Positions 48,792 through 57,734 of a stretch of DNA of 64,000 nt are shown piece by piece (within the stretch, counting starts at the first letter, position 1; each line of letters opens with the position of its first letter). The stretch is from VFMC01 sp963791635 (GTDB lineage Bacteria; Actinomycetota; Acidimicrobiia; Acidimicrobiales; Ilumatobacteraceae): the NCBI GenBank assembly GCA_963791635.1, contig CAWBTC010000017.1:930001-994000 (forward strand), in the 5' to 3' direction. The notes under the pieces were generated by a model, which was not told the origin of the DNA, searched no databases, and was given only the letters and a program-made list of their open reading frames with translations. The translations under genes were made by a program, and so were the position numbers.

Positions 48792-49659
48792 GTCGAGCGC
48801 GGCGATGGCGTCGGCGACGGCGATCACTCGCTGTGCGTTGGCCACGTGCAAGTTCTCGATCATCCGGCCGTCTACGGTGACGACGCCCTTGCCCTCGCGA
48901 AGTCCCTCGTCGAACGCGGCGATCACCTTTCGGGCGTGCTCCACGTCTGCCTCGGAAGGGGCCCACACGTCGTTGGCGATCTCGACCTGGCCCGGGTGGA
49001 TCAGGGTCTTGCCGTCGAAGCCCATCTCCATGCCCTGCACGCACTCAGCGCGGAATCCGTCGAGATCCTTCACGTCGTTGTACACGCCGTCGAGGATCGA
49101 GATGCCCGCTTCACGCGCTGCGGCGAGGGCCGTGGCGAGGTGGGGGACGAGCGGGTGACGCCCGGCGGCGCCGAGTGACGAACGCAGCTCGCGGGCGAGG
49201 TCGTTGGTCCCCATGACGAGCACGCTCACTCGCGGGTGTGCAGCGATCGCGCGCACGTCGAAGATCGCGGTCGGCGTCTCGACCATCGCCCAGATCTTCA
49301 GCGACACCGGGGCACCGGCATCGTCGAGGATCGTCGAGATCTCGTCGAGCGCGGCGACCGATCCGACCTTTGGCACCACGACCGCGGAGGCACCACTGCC
49401 GGCCGCAGCGCGGCAGGTCGGCGGCACCCCACGGCGTGTCGAGACCGTTGCAGCGAATAGTCAGCTCACGGTTGCCGTACTCACCCGACGAGGCGGCGGC
49501 CACCGCGTTCGGCCGCGCAGCCTCTTTGGCTTCGGGGGCGACGGCGTCTTCCAGGTCGAAGATGATCGCGTCGGCCGGAAGGGTCTTCGCCTTCTCCACT
49601 GCCCGCTCATTGGCGGCAGGCATGTAGAGGACGGAACGGAGGGGATGCAGGTCGCTCAT
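48783..49659 (-). CDS. HpcH/HpaI (CitE-like) CoA ester lyase (one frame break)
   Basis: A TIM-barrel lyase of about 292 residues. RSVLYMPAANERAVEKAKTLPADAIIFDLEDAVAPEAKEAAR, RCNGLDTPWGAADL, VVVPKVGSVAALDEI, WAMVETPTAIFDVRAIA and GFDGKTLIHPGQVEIANDVWAP are the family motifs, including the Mg-binding Glu and Asp. The frame changes by +1 near 49421, where GAADL should continue RAAAGSGASAVVVPK. The 14-mer GACCTGCCGCGCTG at the break is identical to that at the PfkB break. ATG 49659 is 31 bases after the adjacent malyl-CoA lyase-like gene. Confidence 0.9.
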
Positions 49660-49690
49660 CGGTGTCTCCAGCTGGGTGCGGGTCGAGGTG

Positions 49691-50758
49691 TCAGTGCTCA
49701 AAGCCGTACGAGGCGGCGAGCTGGGGATCTCGGGCGGCGAGCTGGCGGGCCAGTTCGACGACCACGTGGCACTGCTTGACCGAGGCGTCGTCCTCCATCT
49801 TCCCGTCGAGCATGATCGCCCCGGTGCCGTCGCCCATCGCGTCGATGACGCGCTGGGCCTGGCGGACGTCGTCGGGACGCGGGCTGAACACCCGCTTGGC
49901 GATCTCCACCTGTGCCGGGTGGAGGCTCCACGCGCCAACGCAACCGAGCAGGTAGGCATTGCGGAACTGATCCTCGCAGGCGACGGTGTCCTTGATGTCG
50001 CCGAACGGACCGTAGAACGGCAGCAAGCCGAACGTGACGCAGGCGTCGACCATTCGGGCGATCGTGTAGTGCCACAGGTCCTGCTGGAACGTGGCGCGCG
50101 GCGCCGTGTACTGCGGTCCGTCCTCGCCCACAGGCGGGTCGACGCGCACGACGTAGTCGGGGTGGCCGCCACCGACGCGGGTGGTCTTCATCCGCCGATT
50201 GGCGGCCAGGTCGGCAGGGCCGAGCGAGAGCCCCTGCATCCGTGGCGAGGCGGCGCAGATCTCTTCGATGTTGGCGACACCGCGGGCGGTCTCGAGGATC
50301 GCATGCACGAGGATCGGTCGCTGCAGCTTCGCCTTGGCCTCCAGCTGGGCGAGCAGTCGGTCGACGTAGTGGATGTCCTCGGGGCCTTCGACCTTCGGGA
50401 TCATGACGACATCGAGCTTGTCGCCAACGTCGGTGACGAGGGTGGTGAGGTCGTCGAGACCCCACGGGGAATCGAGGCTGTTCACACGCGTCCAGAGCTG
50501 GGTCGAGCCCATGTCGACGGTGCGGGCCACGTTGACGAGACCGGCGCGAGCGGCCTCCTTGTCCGCCATCGGGATCGCGTCCTCGAGGTTGCCGAGGAGG
50601 ATGTCGACCGTCGGGATGATCTCGGGCAGCTTCGAGACGAGCTTGTCGTTCTGTGGCGGGAAGAAGTGGATCACCCGGCTCGGGCGGAACGGGATCTCGC
50701 GCAACGGTTCGGGGGCTCCGACGGCGAGCGGCTTGAAGAAGTCACGGGGGCTGCGCAT
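49691..50758 (-). CDS. malyl-CoA/beta-methylmalyl-CoA lyase-like enzyme
   Basis: A 355-residue HpcH/HpaI member of the longer Mcl type. RVIHFFPPQNDKLVSKLPEIIPTVDILLGNLEDAIPMADKEAARAG, WTRVNSLDSPWGLDDL, VMIPKVEGPEDIHYVDRLLAQLE, HAILETARGVANIEEI (catalytic/metal Glu), SLGPADLAANRRM and WSLHPAQVEIAKRVFSP are visible. It should cleave or condense malyl-CoA or methylmalyl-CoA with glyoxylate. ATG 50758 is well placed, with a divergent HAD gene 21 bases away. It leads a two-lyase unit with the CitE-like gene. Confidence 0.91.
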   Translation of the reverse strand: MRSPRDFFKPLAVGAPEPLREIPFRPSRVIHFFPPQNDKLVSKLPEIIPTVDILLGNLEDAIPMADKEAARAGLVNVARTVDMGSTQLWTRVNSLDSPWGLDDLTTLVTDVGDKLDVVMIPKVEGPEDIHYVDRLLAQLEAKAKLQRPILVHAILETARGVANIEEICAASPRMQGLSLGPADLAANRRMKTTRVGGGHPDYVVRVDPPVGEDGPQYTAPRATFQQDLWHYTIARMVDACVTFGLLPFYGPFGDIKDTVACEDQFRNAYLLGCVGAWSLHPAQVEIAKRVFSPRPDDVRQAQRVIDAMGDGTGAIMLDGKMEDDASVKQCHVVVELARQLAARDPQLAASYGFEH

Positions 50759-50779
50759 CGATCTGCAAGGGTAGAAGCC

Positions 50780-51469
50780 ATGTCCCGATTCGACGCAATC
50801 CTGTTCGACGCGGGCGGGATCCTGGTGCTGCCCGATCCCCACGTGCTCGGCCCGTTGCTCGCGTACTACGGCGGCGACCCATCGGTGAGCGCCCATCGCC
50901 GAGCCCACTACGCGTCGATGGCGGCCAAGAGCCATGCGGGTACCGGCGAGACCGTCTGGGACGAGTACAACGGCGCCTACGTCCGCGCACTCGGTGTGCC
51001 GGAGAGCGATCTCGAGACCGCCGCATTCGTGCTCGAGCGGACCCGCAACCCACATCTGTGGCGGTGGCCGATCCCGGAGAGCGTGGACGCGCTGCGACAG
51101 CTGGCCGCGGTCGGGGTGCCGATGGGCGTGGTGTCGAATGCGAGCGGCCAGATCGAAGAGGTGCTGCGGCGCAGTGCTGTCTGCCAGGTCGGTCGTGGTG
51201 CCGGTGTCGAGGTGCGGGTGGTGATCGACAGCCACGTCGTCGGCATCGCCAAACCCGACCCGCGCATCTTCGAACCTGCGATCGAGCACTTCCCCGGGAT
51301 CGGCGGCGATCGGATCGCCTACGTGGGCGATTCGATCACCATGGACGTCGGCGGCGCCCGCGCCGCTGGACTGCACGCTGTGTTGCTCGACCCGTACGAC
51401 GACCATCCCGAGGCAGACTTCGAGCGCATCTCGAGCCTCGGGGACCTGCTCGCGTTCGTCGAGTCGTGA
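50780..51469 (+). CDS. HAD-superfamily hydrolase
   Basis: A 229-residue HAD phosphatase. Motif I is FDAGGIL, with Asp nucleophile but Gly at the second Asp position as in HDHD-like FDAGGT proteins. Motif II is GVVSNAS, the Lys is in GIAKPDPRIFE, and motif IV is YVGDSITMDVGGARAAGL. A helical cap lies between. ATG 50780 is 21 bases from the divergent lyase start. Its stop overlaps the next GTG (GTGA). Substrate unknown. Confidence 0.88.
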   Translation: MSRFDAILFDAGGILVLPDPHVLGPLLAYYGGDPSVSAHRRAHYASMAAKSHAGTGETVWDEYNGAYVRALGVPESDLETAAFVLERTRNPHLWRWPIPESVDALRQLAAVGVPMGVVSNASGQIEEVLRRSAVCQVGRGAGVEVRVVIDSHVVGIAKPDPRIFEPAIEHFPGIGGDRIAYVGDSITMDVGGARAAGLHAVLLDPYDDHPEADFERISSLGDLLAFVES

Positions 51470-52122
51470 CAGCGCCCGACGACGCGTGCTCCGGCGTCCC
51501 CGGCCGGCCGGGTGAGCACGTGAGCGAGCAGTGGGCCGGCTGGCGGGCCACGATCGATCTTGCCGAGTACGAGGCGCGCTTCGTCCACGAGGAGGCGCAC
51601 GGGGAGGCCGATTGCCTCCAGGCGCTGCATCCGCGCAGCGTGCTTGACGCGGGATGCGGCACCGGTCGAGTCGCGATCGAACTCCACCGCCGCGGCATCG
51701 ACGTGGTCGGGGTGGATCTCGACGACGATCTGCTTCGACTCGCTCGCGCCAAGGCGCCCCAGATCCGCTGGGAGCACGCAGACCTCGCGACGATGCAGCT
51801 CGGCCGCACGTTCCAGGTCGTCGCCATGCCGGGCAACGTGGTGCTCTTCTGCCGTGCGACCGACCGGGCTGCGATCGTGGCGGCCTGTGCCGCCCACCTC
51901 GAACACGACGGACTACTGGTGGCGGGCTTCTCGCTCCGCCCGGGAAGTGGTGCGTTGTCGCTTCCCGAGTACGACGACGCGGCCGAGGCCGCTGGTCTCG
52001 TCCTCGTGCAGCGATGGGCAACGTGGGAGCGGTCCCCCTATGACGGAGGTCACTACGCCGTGTCCGTACACGGGCTCGATGGTGGTTGGATCAGTCGATT
52101 CGACCTGAATCATCGTTCGTAA
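51466..52122 (+). CDS. SAM-dependent methyltransferase
   Basis: A 218-residue class I methyltransferase. SVLDAGCGTGRVAIELHRRGIDVVGVDLDDDLLRLARAKAP is motif I to II, FQVVAMPGNVVLFC motif IV, and HLEHDGLLVAGFSLRPG motif VI. GTG 51466 overlaps the HAD stop (GTGA); a second in-frame GTG at 51520 (VSEQWAGWRATIDLAEYE) is an alternative start with a more usual N-terminus. It is co-transcribed with the HAD gene. Confidence 0.85.
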   Translation: MTAPDDACSGVPGRPGEHVSEQWAGWRATIDLAEYEARFVHEEAHGEADCLQALHPRSVLDAGCGTGRVAIELHRRGIDVVGVDLDDDLLRLARAKAPQIRWEHADLATMQLGRTFQVVAMPGNVVLFCRATDRAAIVAACAAHLEHDGLLVAGFSLRPGSGALSLPEYDDAAEAAGLVLVQRWATWERSPYDGGHYAVSVHGLDGGWISRFDLNHRS

Positions 52123-52162
52123 CCCGCCCTCGGAGGTGGTCCGACCACGCCGCGGGAGATCG

Positions 52163-52180
52163 TCAAGAAGTGTTCAAGAA
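52163..52180 (+). promoter_or_regulatory. 11-bp-spaced TCAAGAA direct repeats
   Basis: TCAAGAA at 52163-52169 and 52174-52180, one helical turn apart, in the spacer upstream of the sugar transferase. A possible -10 (TAAGAT, 52243) lies downstream. The spacing and sequence resemble the TCCAAGA pair at 58240-58261. Confidence 0.35.
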
Positions 52181-52289
52181 AACCCCCCACATCGTCATCG
52201 AACCGTCAAACCCTTCGCCTGACGTGACGAACACCCCCGTCGTAAGATCGCATCAACCCCCCCGATCGACTGCAGAAGCGAGTGGGATC

Positions 52290-53855
52290 GTGATCCACCA
52301 CCGCACCAAGAAACTTGAAGTTCGCAACCTCCGGCGGCGGCTGGTGGTGCTCGACAGCATCGCCCTCGTCATCGCATGGATGCCCGCGCAGGTATGGAAG
52401 TACACCGCGGGCATGGAGGTCTGGAAGTGGCTCGTGACCGAGGTCGTACTCGTCGCGAGCGGCCTCGCGCTGTTCCACTTCCAAGGTCTGTACCTGGCCC
52501 GTGTCGCCTCGAGTCGCACCGAGGAGATCCGCCGCATCGTGGGAGCGTCGGTGGTGCTCGGGATCGTGCAAGCGATGATGCTGGCCGCGATGAGCGTGGC
52601 GATCCAGACCCGGTGGTTGATCGCCGGTCCGTTGCTGTTGGTGGTGCTGTTGTTGTGGTTCCGCGGCGGCTACCGGGCGTGGTTGTCTGCCGCGCGTGCG
52701 TCGGGTCACCATCTTCGTGACGTCATCATCATCGGCGCGAACGCCGACGCGTTCGATCTCGTCGCGATGCTGAGCGAGCACCCCGAGGCAGGATTTCGGG
52801 CGCGGGGCGTCGTGGGCGATCCCGCACTGGCAGCGGTGCACGGGTTGTCGTCGTTGCACCTGGGCCAGACCGACGACGTCGTGGAGTTGTTGCATCGTCT
52901 CGACATTCGAGGTGTGATCATGGTGGTGGGTGCGTTGCCGGCCCGTGAGTTGACGCCATTGATCCAGGTGCTCGAGGACGAGGGCATCCACATCCAGGTG
53001 TCGAACGGGTTGCACGGCATGAGCCATCGCCGCCTGCGCGCGACGCCGGTGGCGTACCAATCGCTGTACTACTTGGAGCCTGCCGATTCAGGCAGTCCGC
53101 AGCTGTTGGTCAAGCGGTGGATCGACGTGTCGATCGCAGCCATCACGCTGGTGTGTGCGGCGATCCCGATGGCGGTGATCGCACTCGGCATCAAGCTCAC
53201 CGATGGTGGGTCGGTGCTGTTCCACCAGAAGCGGGTCGGGTTGAACGGCGAGCTGTTCTACATGCTCAAGTTCCGCTCGATGGTCGTCGATGCCGAGGCG
53301 CGGCTGGCGGCGTTGCAGGCCGAGTCCGGCAACGAGCGTCATGGCCCATTGTTCAAGCTCGACAGTGACCCGCGGGTCACTCGCATCGGGCGGTTCCTCC
53401 GGGCGACGTCGCTCGATGAGTTGCCGCAGTTGCTCAACGTGTTGCGTGGTGACATGAGCATCGTTGGACCTCGCCCTGCGTTGCCGGCCGAGGTGGCCCA
53501 GTTCGATGATCGGTTGCTCGACCGGTTGCAGATGCCTCCGGGCATCACTGGTCTGTGGCAGGTGGAAGCACGAGACAACCCACACTTCGGTGCGTACCGT
53601 CGCCTCGATCTGTTCTACGTCGACAACTGGTCGCTCAACCTCGATCTCGTGATCCTCGTCGCCACGATCGAACAGGTGCTGTCCAAGGCTGTGCGGACCC
53701 TGCTCCGCCGGTCGAACGGGAGCGAGTCGATGGCCGCCGTCACCCCGCTCGACGCCGGGGCGAACGGGGCGAACGGGGCGAACGGGGCCACGGTCGTGTC
53801 GTCCGCGACGTCCGAGGGCACAGCTGCCTCCGGTGGCGCACTCCGCAGTGCCTGA
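52290..53855 (+). CDS. polyprenyl glycosylphosphotransferase (WbaP/CpsE-like sugar transferase)
   Basis: About 521 residues. Four N-terminal TM helices (LVVLDSIALVIAWM ... LLLVVLLLWF) precede a CoA-binding-like Rossmann module (DVIIIGANADAFDLVAML). A fifth TM segment (IDVSIAAITLVCAAIPMAVIAL) leads into the catalytic domain with LFHQKRVGLNGELFYMLKFRSM, LRATSLDELPQLLNVLRGDMSIVGPRP and PGITGLWQVEARD. It transfers a sugar 1-phosphate to undecaprenyl phosphate, starting exopolysaccharide or O-glycan. GTG 52290 gives a short cytoplasmic head; GTG 52224 is possible. The tail contains a GAN tripeptide repeat (53757-53788) of 9-bp units. Confidence 0.92.
   Translation: MIHHRTKKLEVRNLRRRLVVLDSIALVIAWMPAQVWKYTAGMEVWKWLVTEVVLVASGLALFHFQGLYLARVASSRTEEIRRIVGASVVLGIVQAMMLAAMSVAIQTRWLIAGPLLLVVLLLWFRGGYRAWLSAARASGHHLRDVIIIGANADAFDLVAMLSEHPEAGFRARGVVGDPALAAVHGLSSLHLGQTDDVVELLHRLDIRGVIMVVGALPARELTPLIQVLEDEGIHIQVSNGLHGMSHRRLRATPVAYQSLYYLEPADSGSPQLLVKRWIDVSIAAITLVCAAIPMAVIALGIKLTDGGSVLFHQKRVGLNGELFYMLKFRSMVVDAEARLAALQAESGNERHGPLFKLDSDPRVTRIGRFLRATSLDELPQLLNVLRGDMSIVGPRPALPAEVAQFDDRLLDRLQMPPGITGLWQVEARDNPHFGAYRRLDLFYVDNWSLNLDLVILVATIEQVLSKAVRTLLRRSNGSESMAAVTPLDAGANGANGANGATVVSSATSEGTAASGGALRSA
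53757..53788 (+). repeat. in-frame 9-bp repeat (Gly-Ala-Asn) in sugar transferase tail
   Basis: Three exact GGGGCGAAC units and a degenerate fourth encode GANGANGANGA after the catalytic domain. The repeat is in frame, so copy changes would only alter the length of a non-catalytic tail. Confidence 0.85.
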
Positions 53856-53951
53856 ACTGCGTGAACTGACACGTCACCTGATCGCCTGATCGCCAGACCT
53901 GCGCCAGACGGCCGAGGCGGCACGGATCATCCCCAGTCGTCCGAACCGCTC

Positions 53952-55244
53952 GTGCCCCTACGTGTCGCTGACGCCGCCACCGGTCTCGTACCGTGCTCGC
54001 GCGTGGGGGACCAGTTGACGGCCGAATCCGCTCGCGCCTCGACCTCGCTGGCCGGCACCGGGTTCTGGTTCTTGTGGGCCAACGCCGTGTCGCTCGCGCT
54101 GATCGTGTCAGCTGACCGTTTCACGTTCCTCTGGCTGGTCGAGGACACGCTCTCGTCGCCGACGTGGGCGAGCGGGTTGATCGTGTTCGCGCTCGGCGCG
54201 CCCGTGTGCGCCCTCGTGCTCACGGCTGGTGCGTTGGCGGATCGTCACGATCGGCGACGGATGATGCTCATCACCCAGACCGCCGGAACCACGGTCGTGG
54301 GCGTCGGTGCCCTCCTGGTGTGGACCGACGTGATCGGGCTGACCTCGGCGGTGGTGCTCGCCGCAGCCTTTGGCATGGTGATCGCATTCGCGATGCCGGT
54401 GCGCTCATCGCTGGTCCCGGCGCTCGTGGGAACCGAGCGCGTGATGCAAGCCGTCGTCTTGATGACCGTCGGCGCGAACGTGGCGATGATCGTCGGACCA
54501 TTGCTGGTGGGCGGTGTGATCGAGGCCTACGGAGTGGGCTGGGCGTTCGCCGTGCAGGCGAGCTGCTTCTTGTTCGGACTGCTCGCTGCCACGCGCATCC
54601 ACCCCCCGCCCCACGCCACCGCGACAGAGCGCCGTCAACTCCGGGTCGAGATCGCCGAGGCGCTGCGCTTCGTCTGGCACCACGAGGTCCTCCGCGCACT
54701 GTTCATCCTGCTGTCCGTCGGCGGCGGACTGATGGGTGGCAGCGCGTTCACGCTGTTGCCACGCATCGCGCGCGACGAGTTCGGCAAGGATGCGGCGGAG
54801 GCTGCACGCCTGTTCGCGTTCCTCGGGCTCGGCATGGTGACGACGTCATTGCTGCTGATGCGGTACCGCTCGCGGATCAGCCGTCGTGGTCTGGTGTTCA
54901 TGTGCTCGATGGTGGTGGGGACCAGCGATCAGGTGCTCCAGGGATTCGCCCCGTCGTTCGTCACGCTCGAACTGCTGTTGTTCGTGTGGGGTCTCACCGG
55001 GGGGTTCTACATGAACCTCAACCAGGCATTGATCCAGGAGCTCACACCGCGTGACCGGATGGGCCGGGTGATGGCCCTGACGAGCATGGTCAGCGCCGGC
55101 CTGCTCCCCCTCGGCGGCTTGTTGTCCGCCCTGCTTGCCTCCACCATTGGAGCTCAGGAGGCGTTGAGCGTGTTCGGGTTCCTCGGACTTGCCTGCGTGT
55201 TGATGTCGCTGTGGCGTGCGAACGGCCTGCGTTCATTGCGCTGA
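53952..55244 (+). CDS. MFS transporter (MFS_3 type)
   Basis: A 430-residue permease with about 12 TM helices. FWFLWANAVSLALIVSADRFTFLWLVEDTL at TM1, motif A as GALADRHDRRRMMLITQ, PVRSSLVPALVGTERVMQAVVLMTVGANVAMIVGPLLVGG and FYMNLNQALIQELTPRDRMGRVMALTSM are typical of MFS_3 exporters. This is the third such transporter in the window. GTG 53952 or GTG 54003 may be the start. It follows the sugar transferase by 96 bases and converges on the acyl-CoA dehydrogenase gene. Confidence 0.87.
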   Translation: MPLRVADAATGLVPCSRVGDQLTAESARASTSLAGTGFWFLWANAVSLALIVSADRFTFLWLVEDTLSSPTWASGLIVFALGAPVCALVLTAGALADRHDRRRMMLITQTAGTTVVGVGALLVWTDVIGLTSAVVLAAAFGMVIAFAMPVRSSLVPALVGTERVMQAVVLMTVGANVAMIVGPLLVGGVIEAYGVGWAFAVQASCFLFGLLAATRIHPPPHATATERRQLRVEIAEALRFVWHHEVLRALFILLSVGGGLMGGSAFTLLPRIARDEFGKDAAEAARLFAFLGLGMVTTSLLLMRYRSRISRRGLVFMCSMVVGTSDQVLQGFAPSFVTLELLLFVWGLTGGFYMNLNQALIQELTPRDRMGRVMALTSMVSAGLLPLGGLLSALLASTIGAQEALSVFGFLGLACVLMSLWRANGLRSLR

Positions 55245-55320
55245 GCGGGTTGGCGCCGACACCGATCAGAGCAGCTGGCGACCGGCGAGGGAGAGGTCGC
55301 TGGCAGGAAAGGCCGGCGGG

Positions 55321-56934
55321 TCAGGTGTCCGCGGTGTCGCAGAGGCGGCGAGCGATCACCTTCAGGCACAGGGTCTCGTCGGCGCCCTCGAAGATGCTCA
55401 GCACCCTGGCGTCAACGTACAGCCGGCTCACCGGGTACTCCTCGGCGTAGCCGTACCCACCGTGGATCTGCATCGCCTCGCGGGCGACCCACTCGGCTGC
55501 CTTGCAGACGTAGGCCTTCACCATGCTCGCCTCCATCGCGCCATCGCCCTTGGCCATGAGCTTGGCCACCGAGTAGGCGAACTGGCGGCCTGCTTGGATG
55601 AGCACTGCCATGCGGCCGAGCTTCACCTGGGTGAGCTCGTAGTCGACGATCGACGACCCGAACACCGTGCGGTTCTGGGCGTAGTCGAGTGCCGCCTCGT
55701 AGGCAGCCTGCATCACACCGACAGCGCGGGCGGCGGTCTGGAGCCGGCCGTTCTCGAACCCCTCCATCTGGTAGTAGAAGCCCTTGCCGAGGCCGTCGGC
55801 CTCGCCGATCAGGTTCTCGGCCGGCACCCACCAGTTGTCGAGCGCGATCTCGTAGCTGTGCATGCCGCGGTAACCGATGGTGTCGATCGGGCGACCCTCG
55901 AGCTTGCCGCCGGAGAACGCGCCGCCGGGATCCTGTGTGAACTCGAAGCCGTGGGCCTCACCGCGCGGCTTGGGCACGATGAACAAGCTGAGCCCGCGGT
56001 GGGTCTTGGTCCGGTCAGGGTCGGTGCGGGCGAGGAGCATCAACACGTCGGCTCTGCCGCCGAAGGTGCACCAGGTCTTCACACCGTTGATCACCCAGCC
56101 CGCAGCACCGTCGGCGCCGGGGGCAGGGGTGGCAGTCACCTTCAGACCGGCGACGTCGCTGCCGTAATCCGGCTCGGTGACGGCCACGGCGGCCATCACC
56201 TCGGCGGTGGCCAGCTTCGGGAGCCACCGCTGCTTCTGGGCCTCCGTGCCACCCTTGACGAGCGCCCGGGTGAGGATCTCGGGGCGGGTGATCAACGAGC
56301 CGCCGATGCCGAGCGAGCCACGGCTCAGCTCCTCGGTGGCCACGACCATGCCCATGTACTCGCCATCACCTCCCTCGCTGTAGCCGCCGTACGCAGCCGG
56401 CACGCTCAGGCCGAACACACCCATCTCGGCCAGGCCGGCGATGATCTCCTCAGGCACGTCGGCGTTCTGGCGGTGCACATGCTCAGCGCGCGGCGCGATC
56501 TCGTTGTCGGAGAACGAACGGAAGGTGTCCTGCACCATCTCGAACTCGCCGTCGAGGTGGCGGGGGCCGGGCGTCGTGGCGAGCGAGGCGATGAACACCG
56601 GATCCCGGTAGGTGGCGAGGAAACCGTGGGCGTCGGCCAGAGGCGTGGTCCCGACGCCCCAGAGTGCCTCACGGCCGGTCAGTCGGGTGATCAGGTCGTG
56701 TGCCATGTCGGCGGTGAACGCACAGGTGATCTTGGCCTCCAGGTCGCCCTTGCCGCCATAGTCGAGCAGCGACCGAGCCGTCTCCACCTGGGCCGCAGCA
56801 TGGGCCAGGTCGTAGGCGAGGGTCTGATGCTTGTCAGGGCCACCGTGGGCCGCCAGGTGGCGGATGGCCTTGCCGACGACCCCATGGGCGAGCTCGATGA
56901 CGTCGGCAGCGGCGTGGAGATCTGGTGCAGTCAC
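55321..56934 (-). CDS. acyl-CoA dehydrogenase with N-terminal extension
   Basis: A 537-residue FAD enzyme. The core begins about residue 145 and has AVAVTEPDYGSDVAGLKVTA, INGVKTWCTFGGRADVLMLLART, FENGRLQTAARAVGVMQAAYEAALDYAQNRTVFG, QIHGGYGYAEEYPVSRLYVDARVLSIFEGADETLCLKVIA; the Glu of FEGADE is the catalytic base. The first ~140 residues (DVIELAHGVVGKAIRHLAAH ... DLAHAAAQVETARSLLDYG) form a helical region resembling the C-terminal dehydrogenase helices, so the protein may be an internal partial duplication or fused half. GTG 56934 is the best start. Confidence 0.9.
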   Translation of the reverse strand: MTAPDLHAAADVIELAHGVVGKAIRHLAAHGGPDKHQTLAYDLAHAAAQVETARSLLDYGGKGDLEAKITCAFTADMAHDLITRLTGREALWGVGTTPLADAHGFLATYRDPVFIASLATTPGPRHLDGEFEMVQDTFRSFSDNEIAPRAEHVHRQNADVPEEIIAGLAEMGVFGLSVPAAYGGYSEGGDGEYMGMVVATEELSRGSLGIGGSLITRPEILTRALVKGGTEAQKQRWLPKLATAEVMAAVAVTEPDYGSDVAGLKVTATPAPGADGAAGWVINGVKTWCTFGGRADVLMLLARTDPDRTKTHRGLSLFIVPKPRGEAHGFEFTQDPGGAFSGGKLEGRPIDTIGYRGMHSYEIALDNWWVPAENLIGEADGLGKGFYYQMEGFENGRLQTAARAVGVMQAAYEAALDYAQNRTVFGSSIVDYELTQVKLGRMAVLIQAGRQFAYSVAKLMAKGDGAMEASMVKAYVCKAAEWVAREAMQIHGGYGYAEEYPVSRLYVDARVLSIFEGADETLCLKVIARRLCDTADT

Positions 56935-57020
56935 AGGTCGAACTGTAGTGAGCCATCCTGCGGTGGGCCTCGTTCGCCTCGCAGCCGTTGCACCAGTCAC
57001 ACGGTGCTGTGCCAGTCTGG

Positions 57021-57668
57021 ATGGATGCCGATGTCCGGGTCTTCTCCTCGTCCCCGCGCTTGTGCGTCTACTGCGGGTCCAACGCGGGCGCCGCACCGGC
57101 GTTCCGTGACGCCGCCCATGCCCTCGGTGAGGCGATCGCCCGCCGCGGCATCACACTGGTTTATGGGGGCGGCCATGTCGGCCTCATGGGCGTGGTGGCC
57201 GATGCGGCGATCTCAGCCGGCGGCGAGGTGATCGGCGTGATCACCGATCAGCTCGTGTCGGCCGAAGTGGCCCACCGGGGTCTGTCGGCCCTGGAGGTGG
57301 TGCCCGACATGCATCAGCGCAAGGCCAGGTTCGAGCAGCTGAGCGACGGCTTCATCGCCCTGCCCGGCGGATTCGGCACCGTTGAAGAAGTGATCGAGCT
57401 GCTCACCTGGAACCAGCTCGGCCTCGTGCGCAAACCGGTGGTCATGCTCGACGTGGAGCGGTACTGGGCGTCGTTGTTCGACTGGATGGATCAGGCCGTC
57501 GAGGCCGGCTTCGTCAGGCGATCGCATCGGATGCTCGCCCAGCGGGCGCACACCATCGACGAGGCGCTGGCGCTGGCGCTGGCGCCGGCACCCGAGACCC
57601 CGAACAAGTGGATCGACCGTGACACCGGGCAGGTTCCGGTCACGCCAGGCCCCGTGACGCCACACTGA
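57021..57668 (+). CDS. LOG family protein (TIGR00730)
   Basis: A 215-residue cytokinin-riboside-monophosphate phosphoribohydrolase-like (Lonely Guy) protein. LCVYCGSNAGAAPAF, TLVYGGGHVGLMGVVADAAISAGGEVIGVITDQL and the active-site PGGFGTVEEVIELLTWNQLGL are diagnostic. It hydrolyses nucleoside 5'-monophosphates to base and ribose 5-phosphate. ATG 57021 sits just before the conserved start. The C-terminal tail (PETPNKWIDRDTGQVP) is a family-external addition. Divergent from the acyl-CoA dehydrogenase gene. Confidence 0.93.
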   Translation: MDADVRVFSSSPRLCVYCGSNAGAAPAFRDAAHALGEAIARRGITLVYGGGHVGLMGVVADAAISAGGEVIGVITDQLVSAEVAHRGLSALEVVPDMHQRKARFEQLSDGFIALPGGFGTVEEVIELLTWNQLGLVRKPVVMLDVERYWASLFDWMDQAVEAGFVRRSHRMLAQRAHTIDEALALALAPAPETPNKWIDRDTGQVPVTPGPVTPH

Positions 57669-57682
57669 CCGCCGCCGAGACC

Positions 57683-57734
57683 GTTCAGTCGTCCTAGTTC
57701 AGTCGTCCTAGTTCAGTCGTCCCAGTTCAGTCGT
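57683..57734. repeat. 14-bp tandem repeat between convergent genes
   Basis: GTTCAGTCGTCCTA twice, then a copy with one change and a partial fourth. It starts 14 bases after the LOG stop; the last partial copy contains the stop codon of the minus-strand secreted protein gene. Confidence 0.88.

Noticed and set aside
55216..57231. 671-residue plus-strand ORF opposite the acyl-CoA dehydrogenase
   Set aside because: Shadow frame; the dehydrogenase has all family motifs on the minus strand.
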